DNA of 35,828 nt from NCBI GenBank assembly GCA_025451355.1, contig JANWKN010000153.1, positions 1 through 35,828 of the forward strand. The letters run 5' to 3'. Position 1 is the stretch's first letter. The number at the start of each line of letters is the position of its first letter. The notes beneath the pieces were generated by a model. It was not told the origin of the DNA. It saw nothing but the letters and a program-made list of their open reading frames with translations, and searched no databases. This document shows, one piece after another, positions 1 through 9,059 of this stretch. The position numbers were made by a program, and so were the translations under genes. This DNA comes from Pseudolabrys sp. (GTDB taxonomy: Bacteria; Pseudomonadota; Alphaproteobacteria; Rhizobiales; Xanthobacteraceae).

Positions 1-136
1 CGGCCCAGGCACGGCGGCCCGGTCCGATTTCAATGCGCTTCGGAAACATGCCTTGCTTCTCCAAGCGCCAGATTTGAACTTTGGAATATTGAATGCTCTT
101 GGCGAGCTTTAAGTCGTCACAACAAAGCAGTTTCAT
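1..136 (-). CDS. AlpA-like phage/island regulatory (excisionase-type MerR-like HTH) protein, truncated by the window edge
   Basis: Reverse-strand translation MKLLCCDDLKLAKSIQYSKVQIWRLEKQGMFPKRIEIGPGRRAWA resembles the AlpA family (sR-qi-wRLek-G-FPkri-lg-r-aw); sits beside an integrase; runs off the left edge. Confidence 0.75.
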   Translation of the reverse strand, partial: MKLLCCDDLKLAKSIQYSKVQIWRLEKQGMFPKRIEIGPGRRAWA

Positions 137-225
137 TTTGTGTCCTCACGTTGCGCCGAAGCGAGATTGAGGACACCTATTTATTGAATGCTACCGGATA
201 AGCGGGGACACTAAATACGATTTAA

Positions 226-543
226 TTATTGTCCCGGTTTCCGGGGGCGATTGCTGGCGTCAGTAAGGGCACGGGCGAGGGTAAGGTTTTCTTCTTCGTC
301 AATGGTTCGCTTTAACCGAGCCAGGCGTTTCGGAGCTGTGGTGCGGTCGCCGCCATGTTTGGGCACTGGATAAAAGCCTTTGTTTTCCATGAATCTCACA
401 GTTGGAGTGATGACCTTTTCAAAAGGCCGGCCCGAAGTACGTGCGACCTCCATAGCGACTCTAATTGCCGCAAGATCCTCCTTAGTCCTGCGTTCAACCG
501 TCCCTCTTGGGCGGCCGGGGCCTCTGCTCGCCTGAGCATTCAA
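226..543 (-). CDS. hypothetical protein of the integrative element (TTG start proposed)
   Basis: Within ORF 226..681; proposed TTG at 541-543 preceded by GGAGGT (GGAGGTATTTCTCTTG on the minus strand); basic N-terminus NAQASRGPGRPRGTVERR. Confidence 0.55.
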   Translation of the reverse strand: MNAQASRGPGRPRGTVERRTKEDLAAIRVAMEVARTSGRPFEKVITPTVRFMENKGFYPVPKHGGDRTTAPKRLARLKRTIDEEENLTLARALTDASNRPRKPGQ

Positions 544-712
544 GAGAAATACCTCCAAGAAAAAGCAGTCCGAACTGAGCGAGCATCTGGAGACTGGGGT
601 TTCCTTCGGCATCGAGCTGCAATTCGACGCTATGCCGTTTGCAAAAATCCGCGAAAAAATCTGCCTTCCAAAGATTTTCATAGCCCTTTGACGATGGCCC
701 GTTTGCTTTCAT
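494..712 (-). CDS. hypothetical protein immediately downstream of the integrase
   Basis: ORF 494..718; coding-like translation MKANGPSSKGYENLWKADFFADFCKRHSVELQLDAEGNPSLQMLAQFGLLFLGG...; start next to the integrase stop (715-717). Confidence 0.55.
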   Translation of the reverse strand: MKANGPSSKGYENLWKADFFADFCKRHSVELQLDAEGNPSLQMLAQFGLLFLGGISLECSGEQRPRPPKRDG

Positions 713-714
713 CG

Positions 715-1995
715 TCACGCCCTCGCCGTCTCAAGCTGAACCACGTTAGCCGGCGGTGGTGTAATGATATCGCGCAGGCGTTTGGCCCATAGATCGAGCG
801 CTTGACGCTTTTCATCGAGATAGGTGTGCCGGTCGTAGACCTTGTGAAGCCCTGGTTTTGTGTGTGCGACCACAAGTTCGCGAATCAGATCGGGTACTGG
901 AAGTGCCGACAGTCCGGTCCGCATCGTGCGGCGGATGTCGTGAATGACAAACGGCGGCAAGGGCCGTCGTAGCTCGCCCCGCATTTTCACATCAAGCGCG
1001 TGCTTGGCTTTGGCGAACCCGCCGACGACTGGTCGTACCCCATAGCTTGCCGAGAACAAATAATCGCCTTTAGTGAAACGTGGCAGACTTTCCAAAATTC
1101 TTGCCGCCTCATCCGATAGCGGCACGACATGACCAGCGTCCGATTTCATCCTTTCGGCGGGGATTTCCCAAAGTTTTTTAGCTAGATCGAACTCACTCCA
1201 TCGAGCCTCCGCTACCTCGCTCTTGCGCTGACCCGTAAGTGCGAGCATTTGGAACAGGGCCCCGTAGGGGTAGCCCATGGCCTCGCTCGCCTTCCACAAA
1301 GCCCGCAGCTCGTCTTCATTGAGAACACGTGTGCGAGCCTTTTTGGCACCAATAATTTCCTTCGGCCTCATGCGGTCACAGGGGGAATTTTCCAGACCGT
1401 AAACACCCCTACTAATCGCCCAATTAAAGATGCGGCGGGCATAGCCCAAAACGTTATGCGCCTGATACGGCTTTCCGGCATCGACAAGGCCGTCAACGAC
1501 TGCCAACACGTCACGGCGGGTAATCTCAGTGATCGGGCGAGCCGCCCAGCGCGAAACAAACTCTCGTCGAATGACTCCTTCGGCTTTTTTGAACTGGCGC
1601 GTCTTTGAAAGGTGGCGTTTAAAGAACTCCTCGGTTACAGCCAGAAAGGTGTTTTCCTGCCGCAGCGCGGCGTGCCGGGCCGCTTCCTCCGCCGACTCCG
1701 GGTCGATGCCCTTGGCGATCAATTTAATCCAGCCTCGGGCCTTTTCTCGCGCCTCCTCTAAACTCACCCGGTCGTAAACCCCGAGCTTGCGGCGCGTCGG
1801 GTTCTTGCTGCCGGGATAGCGAGCCGTCAGGACGAATGTTCGTCGTCCGGTGTCGGACACGCGCACTCCGAAGCCCGGAAATCCAAGATCCCAAACGTCC
1901 GTATGAGTGCCGGGCTTTGTCGGCCTTAGACTTTTTAGCGTGCGGTCTGTAAGGTTGCGCTTCATGGCCTGCCCCATTTGGCAACGGGTTGGCAA
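715..1995 (-). CDS. tyrosine-type site-specific recombinase/integrase (P4-like, N-terminal DUF4102-type domain)
   Basis: 426 aa; N-terminal LTDRTLKSLRPTKPGTHTDVWDLGFPGFGVRVSDTGRRTFVLTARYPG; catalytic-like motifs TGQRKSEVAEARW, HDIRRTMRTGL and a C-terminal YDRHTY. The true start may be the internal MKRNLTDRTLK. Confidence 0.95.
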   Translation of the reverse strand: MPTRCQMGQAMKRNLTDRTLKSLRPTKPGTHTDVWDLGFPGFGVRVSDTGRRTFVLTARYPGSKNPTRRKLGVYDRVSLEEAREKARGWIKLIAKGIDPESAEEAARHAALRQENTFLAVTEEFFKRHLSKTRQFKKAEGVIRREFVSRWAARPITEITRRDVLAVVDGLVDAGKPYQAHNVLGYARRIFNWAISRGVYGLENSPCDRMRPKEIIGAKKARTRVLNEDELRALWKASEAMGYPYGALFQMLALTGQRKSEVAEARWSEFDLAKKLWEIPAERMKSDAGHVVPLSDEAARILESLPRFTKGDYLFSASYGVRPVVGGFAKAKHALDVKMRGELRRPLPPFVIHDIRRTMRTGLSALPVPDLIRELVVAHTKPGLHKVYDRHTYLDEKRQALDLWAKRLRDIITPPPANVVQLETARA

Positions 1996-2080
1996 CGAAG
2001 TTGGTGGAATTCAGTGTTGCCAAATCCAAGCCGAAGATACTACAAGAAACGCGATATGCAAGGTTTATAAGGGTTTTTTG

Positions 2081-2419
2081 ATGAGCAATGCAGTGGTGCG
2101 AAATGCCAAATATACGGTAGGACAGATAGTCAAGCACCGGATATATCCTTTCCGTGGCGTCATCTTCGACATCGACCCCGTGTTCAACAACACCGAGGAA
2201 TGGTGGCAGGCGATTCCTGCCGAAATCCGTCCGCGGAAGGATCAACCCTTCTATCATCTCTTCGCCGAAAACTCAGAGACCGAATACGTCGCTTACGTGT
2301 CGGAGCAGAATCTGCTTCCCGACACCTCGGACACGCCGCTTCGTCACCCGGATGTCGCCGAGGTTTTCGAGCAGGATGAAAATGGCGGCTATCGGCCGCG
2401 TCGCACTGGCCTGCACTAG
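2081..2419 (+). CDS. hspQ: heat shock protein HspQ / YccV-like hemimethylated-DNA-binding domain protein
   Basis: 112 aa from ATG 2081: KYTVGQIVKHRIYPFRGVIFDIDPVFNNTEEWW...QPFYHLFAENSETEYVAYVSEQNLLPD is characteristic of HspQ/YccV. Confidence 0.93.
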   Translation: MSNAVVRNAKYTVGQIVKHRIYPFRGVIFDIDPVFNNTEEWWQAIPAEIRPRKDQPFYHLFAENSETEYVAYVSEQNLLPDTSDTPLRHPDVAEVFEQDENGGYRPRRTGLH

Positions 2420-2430
2420 CCAAAAATAAA

Positions 2431-2451
2431 GGCGCGGCCCAGGGCCGCGCC
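2431..2451. terminator. hairpin between convergent hspQ and the ialB-like gene, probable bidirectional terminator
   Basis: GGCGCGGC-CCAGG-GCCGCGCC perfect stem of 8 bp (10 bp palindrome), A-rich on the left (minus-strand T run). Confidence 0.7.
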
Positions 2452-2485
2452 TTCGCGCTTGATCGGACGAAAAAACCGGAAGCGC

Positions 2486-3310
2486 TTATTTTTTCTGCGC
2501 CGGTGCCGGTGCCGTCGGGAACGCCGGAGCCGCGGGTGCCTGGCTCTGCTGGCCCTCGAGCTTCTTGCGTGCTTCGTCGGCTTTCTTCTGGAGCTCTTCC
2601 TGCAACTTGCGTTGCTGCTCCTCGAACGCTTTCGGATCGGTCGCCGGGCCGTCGTACGCTTTGGCAAAATCGCTCAACGGCAGCGGTAGGCTGATCGGCG
2701 TTCCCTGCATATTGATCGCCTGCACGATGATGTTCTGTCCCTTCTTCATCTTGCCGATCAGGTCGTCGGTCACTTGAAAGTCAGCCATGCAGCCCACCGG
2801 GAAGCAGATGCTGTAGGGCGATTGCGCAGGTTGCCCCTGATCGATCAGCATGCGGGTGCCATGCGACAGCTGCATGCCGAGCGGAACGGTCACACGCAGC
2901 ACCTTTTGTCCGCCTTCCGGCTCGAACAGCTGAACGATCGCGACCGGCATGCCGTTTTCCAGCCGGCCATCTTTGGTAATGACGCAGACCTGTTTGTTCT
3001 GGGTATCCGGTCCCTTACCGCAGACCTTCATCCACGGCGAATACATGAGCTGCGGCTGATCACCGCCCGCCTGCTGCTGTCCGGGTTGTCCGGGTTGCCC
3101 TTGCTGACCCTGCTGCGGCGGTTGCGCCGGCTGACCCTGCTGCGCCGCGGGCGCCTGTTTCTGGGCCGGGACCTGTTTCTGCGCAGGCGCTGCGGGGGCC
3201 TTTTGCTGCTGCTGGGCGAGCGCCGGTGCGGCCATGAGCAGCGCCGCCAACGTTCCGGCCACGGTCAGCGCCCGGCCCAAGGGCCGGGTCGAAGCAATCC
3301 GATGATCCAT
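2486..3310 (-). CDS. invasion-associated locus B (IalB) family protein with signal peptide and Q/P/A/G-rich linker
   Basis: 274 aa; signal peptide ...LAALLMAAPALAQ; core WMKVCGKGPDTQNKQVCVITKDGR...MPVAIVQLFEP...LPLSDFAKAYDGPATDP matches the IalB family. Confidence 0.9.
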   Translation of the reverse strand: MDHRIASTRPLGRALTVAGTLAALLMAAPALAQQQQKAPAAPAQKQVPAQKQAPAAQQGQPAQPPQQGQQGQPGQPGQQQAGGDQPQLMYSPWMKVCGKGPDTQNKQVCVITKDGRLENGMPVAIVQLFEPEGGQKVLRVTVPLGMQLSHGTRMLIDQGQPAQSPYSICFPVGCMADFQVTDDLIGKMKKGQNIIVQAINMQGTPISLPLPLSDFAKAYDGPATDPKAFEEQQRKLQEELQKKADEARKKLEGQQSQAPAAPAFPTAPAPAQKK

Positions 3311-3486
3311 TGCGATTGTCCCTTATTCTCCGCGTTCGCGACCAATGGCTGCCGAACGGCGCTTTCAGGCGGCTCTCTCCGTGTGAAATACGGCGGGAGC
3401 GTGACACTCGGGGTGCCTCATACCCGAAATGCCTGCAATAAAGCCACGAATGCACTGAAAATGCCGCCCGGTCGGACCCTGGGCGT

Positions 3487-5376
3487 ATGATAAATTTACA
3501 CAAAATTGGATCAAATCGCATTCGAACGCCTTTCGCGCTGAAACGTGTTCCAACCGCGCTGACGCAGCTGCGGGCGTCCCGGCGTGCAGTGATATTTGGC
3601 ACCCTGCTGGCCGCGACTGGCGGCCTGCGTCTCGCGCGCTCTGAAGCTGCGTCGCACGCTCTAGCCATGCACGGCGAACCTGAATGGGGTTCCAATTTCA
3701 CCCATCCAACCTATGCGAATCCCGCGGCGAGCAAAGGTGGACAGCTTGTGCACGGTGTGCTCGGCACCTTCGATTGCCTCAACCCGTTCATCGTCAAAGG
3801 CATATCCGCAGCCAATATGCGCGGGTATGTCATCGAGAGTCTGCTCGCACGCGGTTATGACGAACCATTCACGCTGTACGGCCTGCTCGCCGAAAGCGTC
3901 GAGACGGATGCTGCCCGCAACTATGTCACTTTCACTCTCAATCCGGCAGCGCGGTTTTCGGACGGCAGGCCGGTAACACCCGCAGACATAATCTTCTCAT
4001 GGGAGCTCCTGCGCGACAGAGGCCGGCCAAATTTCCGCACGTACTACATCAAGGTCGTCAAGGCTGAACAAACCGGAGAACGCACCATCCGGTTTGACCT
4101 CACTGGCGCCGACGATCGCGAGCTTCCGCTCATCATCGGTCTGATGCCGGTGCTAGCAAAGCACGCCATCAATCCCGCGACCTTCGAGGACACGAGCTTC
4201 GACCCGTTGCTCGGTAGCGGACCCTACGTCGTCAGCGCGGTGAAACCCGGCGACACCGTCACATTCAGGCGCGACAACAATTATTGGGGACGCGATCTCC
4301 CAATCAATCGCGGCTTATGGAACTTCGACACTATCCGCTTCGACTATTACCGCGACGGCAACACGCACTTCGAAGCTTTCAAGAAAGGTCTTTACGATTT
4401 GCGCGTCGAGACCGATCCCGGCCGTTGGCAAATGGCTTACGAGTTTCCGGCGCTTCGGGCTGGCCATGTTGTCAAGGAAGACATGCCCTACGGACTGCCG
4501 AAAGGCATGAACGGTCTTGTCTTCAACACGAGACGGGCGATTTTTTCCGATGTACGGGTGCGCGAAGCCATCCTGCAATTGTTCGATTTCGAGTGGATCA
4601 ACCACAATTATTTCTTCGACCTGTACAAGCGTACGGCCAGCTATTTCGACGGCTGCGATCTCTCCGCATACGGCGTCGCCGCTAATGAACGAGAGCGCGA
4701 ACTGTTAAAGCTTTTTCCGGATGCGGTGCGCGCCGACATCATGGACGGTATGTGGTCCCCGCCGGTCACGGACGGATCAGGACGCGATCGTCGCAACCTC
4801 GGCCACGCTTTCGCGCTGTTCAAGGCTGCCGGCTATGAACTCAAAGGCACCCAACTGACCAATGTCGGCACCGGCAGGCCTTTGTCGTTCGAAATCCTCA
4901 CCACGACTCGCGATCAGGAGCGGCTCGCGCTCGCATTTGTGCGCAGCCTGAAGCGGGCCGGAATCGAGGCACGAGTACGGACCGTCGATGCAACCCAGTT
5001 CGAGCGCCGTCGGATCGCTTTTGATTTCGACATGATGGAGTATCGCTGGGAACAATCCCTCTCGCCTGGCAACGAGCAATTGTTCTACTGGGGCTCGGGG
5101 GCAGCCGATCAACAAGGCAGCCGCAACTATATGGGAGTCAAGTCGAAGGCGGTCGACGCAATGATCGCTGCGATGCTTGCCGCCACGGGCCGCACCGATT
5201 TTGTCGCGGCGACCCGGGCCCTAGACCGCATCTTGCTCTCCGGCTTTTACGTCGTCCCGCTCTACTTCCCGCCGGTACAATGGGTGGCTCGCTGGACGCG
5301 AATCGAGCATCCCTCACATACCTCCCTTTTTGGCTACTTGCCGGAAACGTGGTGGCAGACGGATCTGAAGCCTTGA
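3487..5376 (+). CDS. extracellular solute-binding protein family 5 (YejA-like oligopeptide ABC transporter substrate-binding protein)
   Basis: 629 aa; SRRAVIFG signal region (Tat-like); MHGEPEWGSNFTHPTYANPAASKGGQL..GTFDCLNPFIVKG; PADIIFSWELL; C-terminal VPLYFPPVQWVARW. Confidence 0.93.
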   Translation: MINLHKIGSNRIRTPFALKRVPTALTQLRASRRAVIFGTLLAATGGLRLARSEAASHALAMHGEPEWGSNFTHPTYANPAASKGGQLVHGVLGTFDCLNPFIVKGISAANMRGYVIESLLARGYDEPFTLYGLLAESVETDAARNYVTFTLNPAARFSDGRPVTPADIIFSWELLRDRGRPNFRTYYIKVVKAEQTGERTIRFDLTGADDRELPLIIGLMPVLAKHAINPATFEDTSFDPLLGSGPYVVSAVKPGDTVTFRRDNNYWGRDLPINRGLWNFDTIRFDYYRDGNTHFEAFKKGLYDLRVETDPGRWQMAYEFPALRAGHVVKEDMPYGLPKGMNGLVFNTRRAIFSDVRVREAILQLFDFEWINHNYFFDLYKRTASYFDGCDLSAYGVAANERERELLKLFPDAVRADIMDGMWSPPVTDGSGRDRRNLGHAFALFKAAGYELKGTQLTNVGTGRPLSFEILTTTRDQERLALAFVRSLKRAGIEARVRTVDATQFERRRIAFDFDMMEYRWEQSLSPGNEQLFYWGSGAADQQGSRNYMGVKSKAVDAMIAAMLAATGRTDFVAATRALDRILLSGFYVVPLYFPPVQWVARWTRIEHPSHTSLFGYLPETWWQTDLKP

Positions 5377-5380
5377 GGCC

Positions 5381-6655
5381 TTGCCTATGATCCTGGGCGA
5401 AAACCCACGCGCGGTGGGCACGGCGGCGACACTCGACGATCTTTCGTCGCGCCGGGGTGCGTCATCCCGAGTCGCTCGCTCTGGCCGACCCGCCGAACCG
5501 TCAAGGCTTCACCATGGGAGTGCCGCGCACGCTGAGTTTCGCGCAAACCGATCGCGCGATCTCGGCTTTCGCGGCAAGACTACGCGGCCTGGGGCTGCAA
5601 ACCGACAGCGCCGTGGCTATCCAGCTTCCGAACACCGTGGAAAGCGCCATCGCTTTCCTTGGCGTGCTCCGGGCGGGTATGATTCCGGTGCCATTGCCGC
5701 TGCTGTGGCGGCAGGAGGAGATCGTTGCCGCGCTTCGGCAGGTCGGTGCCAGGACCATCGTGAGCAGTTCGCGCATTGGTCAGGTCGCTCAAATCGAAAT
5801 CGCCATGCAGAGCGCGGTCGAATTGTTTTCGATCCGCCATGTCTGCGGCTTCGGGCCTGATCTTCCAGACGGCATTGTCCCGCTTGACGATATATTTCTT
5901 CCCGAAACCACCGAAGCCACCGTGAGCGTTTCGCGGATTGGTCCTGCCGCGGCGCATGTCGCCGCCATTACATTCTACCCAGACCCCAACGGGTTCGCGC
6001 CGATCGCGCGCAGCCACGTGGAGCTGGTTGCGAGAGGAATGGAAATATTTCTCGAGACCGGCGCCACATCCGACACGCCAATATTGTCGACGATACCAAT
6101 CGGATCATTCGCCGGCATCGGGCTCACAGTTGTGCCCTGGCTCTTGTCCGGCGGCGCATTGCACCTGCATCACAGTTTTGATCCTGAGTCTTTCGGTGCG
6201 CAATGCCGCGCAGTTGCCGACGGCACAGTGATCTTGCCTACTGCCGCCGTTGCGGCCATAGCGGAATCGGGGTCACTCAAGGACTCAACACAGACTGTTG
6301 TCGCTCTCTGGCGCACGCCGGAACGCTTTGCAGCCGCCGAGTCATGGGAAGGCCGGTCGAGCCTCGTCGACGTGACGAGCTTCGGCGAAACAGGCCTGAT
6401 CGCCGCTCGTCGTGGCGGAGACGGCCTGCCAGTGCCAATCCCGATCGGTCCCGTCGCTTCGACCTATCGGGCTCCTGGGGCGCCTGTTGTCATTGAAACA
6501 AGTGTCATGCCTGCTGGAACGCTGGCGTTGCGCGGCCGCATGGTCCCCACGCATGCCTTGCAGCCACATGCTGGCCGACCGCTTCCCGATCACACCGGTT
6601 ATGTCGATACCGGCTTTGCCTGCAACCGGGGGCGAAACGCCAAGACATTGATTGT
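5381..6655 (+). pseudogene. AMP-binding (acyl-CoA synthetase-like) gene, frameshifted near 5441 and apparently truncated at the 3' end
   Basis: N-terminus MILGENPRAVGTAATLDDL lies in one frame (ORF 5381..5860); the continuation FRRAGVRHPESLALADPPNRQ...TDSAVAIQLPNTVESAIAFLGVLRAGMIPVPLPLLW lies in another (ORF 5457..7310); runs without a stop into unrelated signalling-protein sequence. Confidence 0.75.
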
Positions 6656-7290
6656 TACGGCTCTGCTGTGCCTGCGGGTCGCCACCTTGTGCGGCCCGGT
6701 CGTACCCGTGATCGCGCGCGTCCGCGGTGACGAGGATGCAGCCGTTCCGATTGCGCTCCCATCTGACGGCGCTCTGCCCGTTGGACGGTTACTTGCGCGC
6801 CTGCAGTTTGCGACGCGCGTCCGTGCCCTGCATGCCACCGTCCTGCGCCGCATCGATCTGTTCGCATCGCACGACGGCAAATTGGCAAATGTTCCCGGTC
6901 GGCGATGCTCTCGACGACGCAACTGTGCCGATCGCCGGACGCGGTCGGCTTTACCCGACCCTCAGTGTCGCAATGGGCGAGCGAGTCAGGATCGCCGGTG
7001 CACTCAGTGTCGAGGCCGCGGCCAGACACCTCAATACCCGGGATATCGATGGCATCGTCGTTGGCGATGGATTCTCCCCGCGCATGGTCGAGGCATTCCT
7101 CACCGTACTCGCGCAAGACCCAAGATTCTGAGACATTCCGGTAGCGGTGATCGGCGAAGCGCCGCCGGATTTCGCCGACGCGCTTCCCAACATCGATCAG
7201 GTTGCCGCGGATCCGCGGCGCCTCGTCGCCCGAATGGTGCCACTGGTGCGAATGCGCGCATTCGAAGGACGCCTCAAGCGAATGCTCAAT
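6656..7290 (+). pseudogene. N-terminal/middle part of a GGDEF-type (diguanylate cyclase-like) response regulator, frameshifted and interrupted
   Basis: VARVRGDEDAAVPIALPSDGALPVGRLLARLQFATRVRALHATVLRR in frame 3, then VGDALDDATVPIAGRGRLYPTLSVAMGERVRIAGALSVEAAARHLNTRDIDGIVVGDGFSPRMVEAFLTVLAQDPRF(TGA)DIPVAVIGEAPPDFADALPNIDQVAADPRRLVARMVPLVRMRAFEGRLKRML in frame 1; matching C-terminus found at 13617. Confidence 0.8.
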
Positions 7291-7535
7291 ACTCTTCCGG
7301 GCGTACTTAGTGAAACGGTATTGTGCCAATCAATATTGTTTTGCTGGCGTTGCTCGATTTGCTGCGCGTGGCCCGTGAGAAGTGTGGGCGCGACGGCAGC
7401 TATCAGTTGAATGGTCTCATTGAAACGCGTGGCCGCTGCCGGGGAAATAGCTTTGCGTTAATCGTGTACTTTAGGCGGCCCGGTTTGCTGGAAATGCGAA
7501 TCAATTTAATTTCGCGCCAATTGGAATGGCGAAAC

Positions 7536-7778
7536 ATGCCGCGCAAACGTGGAGCCAGCCTGTTCATCGGCCTTAACCGTCACCGCGTCAGCGCGACCGA
7601 TCTGAAAAGCAGACTCGCGGAACGTGATCGACGGCAGTTAGCTGATAACAGAACACCAGCGGAAAAATATCTTGGCGATCCGTCGCCGGATCGGTCAGCG
7701 CTGGCACGGGGGCTCCCCACAGGCATCGCGCCGGAGTTTCAAGCACGGGGGCAGCGGGTTGATCTGTGGCGACGGTGA
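7536..7778 (+). CDS. hypothetical protein
   Basis: C-terminal part of ORF 7323..7778 from ATG 7536; coding-like ATDLKSRLAERDRRQLADNRTPAEKYLGDPSPDRSALARG. Confidence 0.4.
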   Translation: MPRKRGASLFIGLNRHRVSATDLKSRLAERDRRQLADNRTPAEKYLGDPSPDRSALARGLPTGIAPEFQARGQRVDLWRR

Positions 7779-7844
7779 CCTATCAAAAAAATAGATCGCA
7801 TCGTAAGATTGATGCGAGCAATAAGCATGAGCCAAGGCTGGCGG

Positions 7845-8213
7845 ATGAAAAAGATATTGATCTTGGGTTTCCTGCTGCCCGGTTTGCAGCCATTATCGGC
7901 TCAACCTTTGCCGTCCTATGATCTCAGTTATTACGACAGCCCACAGTGCATAAAAGAAAAAGCTAATAGCTTTGCAAAGAACACACTAATACTGGACAAA
8001 ACAGACGAAGCCGTCGGCAAATCAATATGCCAGGTAGCGAAGGCTGCCGGGCCGTCGTCACACGAAGACATGGCCAAGCGGTGGGAGACAATTCCATCTG
8101 AGATCCGGTCGAAGTGCATCAACACATTAGAAAATGACCGAAAGACCGGGCGGATACCAACAATGGACTATGTCATGCTTGGCACTTGCATTGACTACTT
8201 GATGAAAAAATAA
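7845..8213 (+). CDS. small secreted hypothetical protein
   Basis: MKKILILGFLLPGLQPLSAQPLPSYDLSYYDSPQCIKEKA... signal peptide plus four Cys in the mature region; within ORF 7809..8213. Confidence 0.65.
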   Translation: MKKILILGFLLPGLQPLSAQPLPSYDLSYYDSPQCIKEKANSFAKNTLILDKTDEAVGKSICQVAKAAGPSSHEDMAKRWETIPSEIRSKCINTLENDRKTGRIPTMDYVMLGTCIDYLMKK

Positions 8214-8281
8214 CGCTAGCTAGATCACTAGCGTCGGCTGGCCCTCCCGCAATTCAGGTTCAACGGTATCGCGCCCGAGAA

Positions 8282-8446
8282 ATGCAGCCGCTTCCGCCTG
8301 TGCTTCCCGTTACAACGGCCCGGCCCTGCTCCGGCGGGTCCGCAATGCCTGATTGGCTCGGTGAACTTACAGCCGAGTGCGCGAAGAAGATTGCCCGCAA
8401 CATGAATGATCCGTGCGGTGCACGGTGCCGGGATTTGGTGCTGTAG
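8282..8446 (+). CDS. short hypothetical ORF (54 aa)
   Basis: Manual translation MQPLPPVLPVTTARPCSGGSAMPDWLGELTAECAKKIARNMNDPCGARCRDLVL; coding-like but short. Confidence 0.25.
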   Translation: MQPLPPVLPVTTARPCSGGSAMPDWLGELTAECAKKIARNMNDPCGARCRDLVL

Positions 8447-8603
8447 CCAGTCATGTCCGCTTTACCGCTTCCGAGAAAGAGCGATGAGTTGGATCAATAC
8501 CGGCGGTCAATCTTGGGTTGATGACCGCAGGCGAAGCGCAACACCTAAACTTACCAAACATTCAAAACTTGTCGGAGGCCGAAGTGCGGCCCCCGACATC
8601 CAA

Positions 8604-8846
8604 TTATCGTTTCTTCTTTTTCGCAAAAATCGCGTTCCAGTTATCCTTATAAGCTTTTGAAACCGGTTTTTGGCCTTCGCCCCGACTATAACCTAAAGGT
8701 GAGTCGGAAGCTTTCTCGCTGCCCTCAGCCTTGGAGAGGTCTGCATCTGACTTGATCTTGTTTTTCGGCTGGCCCTTGTCTTTTTTCACAGCAGTCTCAT
8801 TTTTGGGCGCGGAGCTAGTTTCAGTTTTCTTATCGTCACTGGCCAT
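8604..8846 (-). CDS. small lysine-rich hypothetical protein
   Basis: MASDDKKTETSSAPKNETAVKKDKGQPKNKIKSDADLSKAEGSEKASDSPLGYSRGEGQKPVSKAYKDNWNAIFAKKKKR; internal ATG of ORF 8604..8957. Confidence 0.6.
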   Translation of the reverse strand: MASDDKKTETSSAPKNETAVKKDKGQPKNKIKSDADLSKAEGSEKASDSPLGYSRGEGQKPVSKAYKDNWNAIFAKKKKR

Positions 8847-8985
8847 CGTGTTTCCTAAAGCTGATTTGTCTGAACAATCTGAACAAGATGAACCTCCTCT
8901 GATTAGAGAGCTATTTGGGTTGATACGCCTTGCGACGCGGTGAGAGCAACAGGCCATCGAGCGGACTCTCTCCCGCAGTCGTGGA

Positions 8986-9059
8986 ATGTCTAAATAGGGT
9001 CAATGGCGGACGTTTTGCGTTGCAACTCGGCATGTCCGCTAAGTGCCAATAGCGGACAT
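8986..9059. repeat. double-hairpin intergenic repeat, copy 1
   Basis: Degenerate first hairpin (ATGTCTAAATAGGGTCAATGGCGGACGT) and intact second ATGTCCGCTAAGTGCCAATAGCGGACAT (9032-9059), 46 nt apart. Confidence 0.8.

Noticed and set aside
8451-8490. Additional hairpin repeat copy (ATGTCCGCTTTACCGCTTCCGAGAAAGAGCGATGA)
   Set aside because: Only the left arm matches the consensus; the right arm is too degenerate to call.
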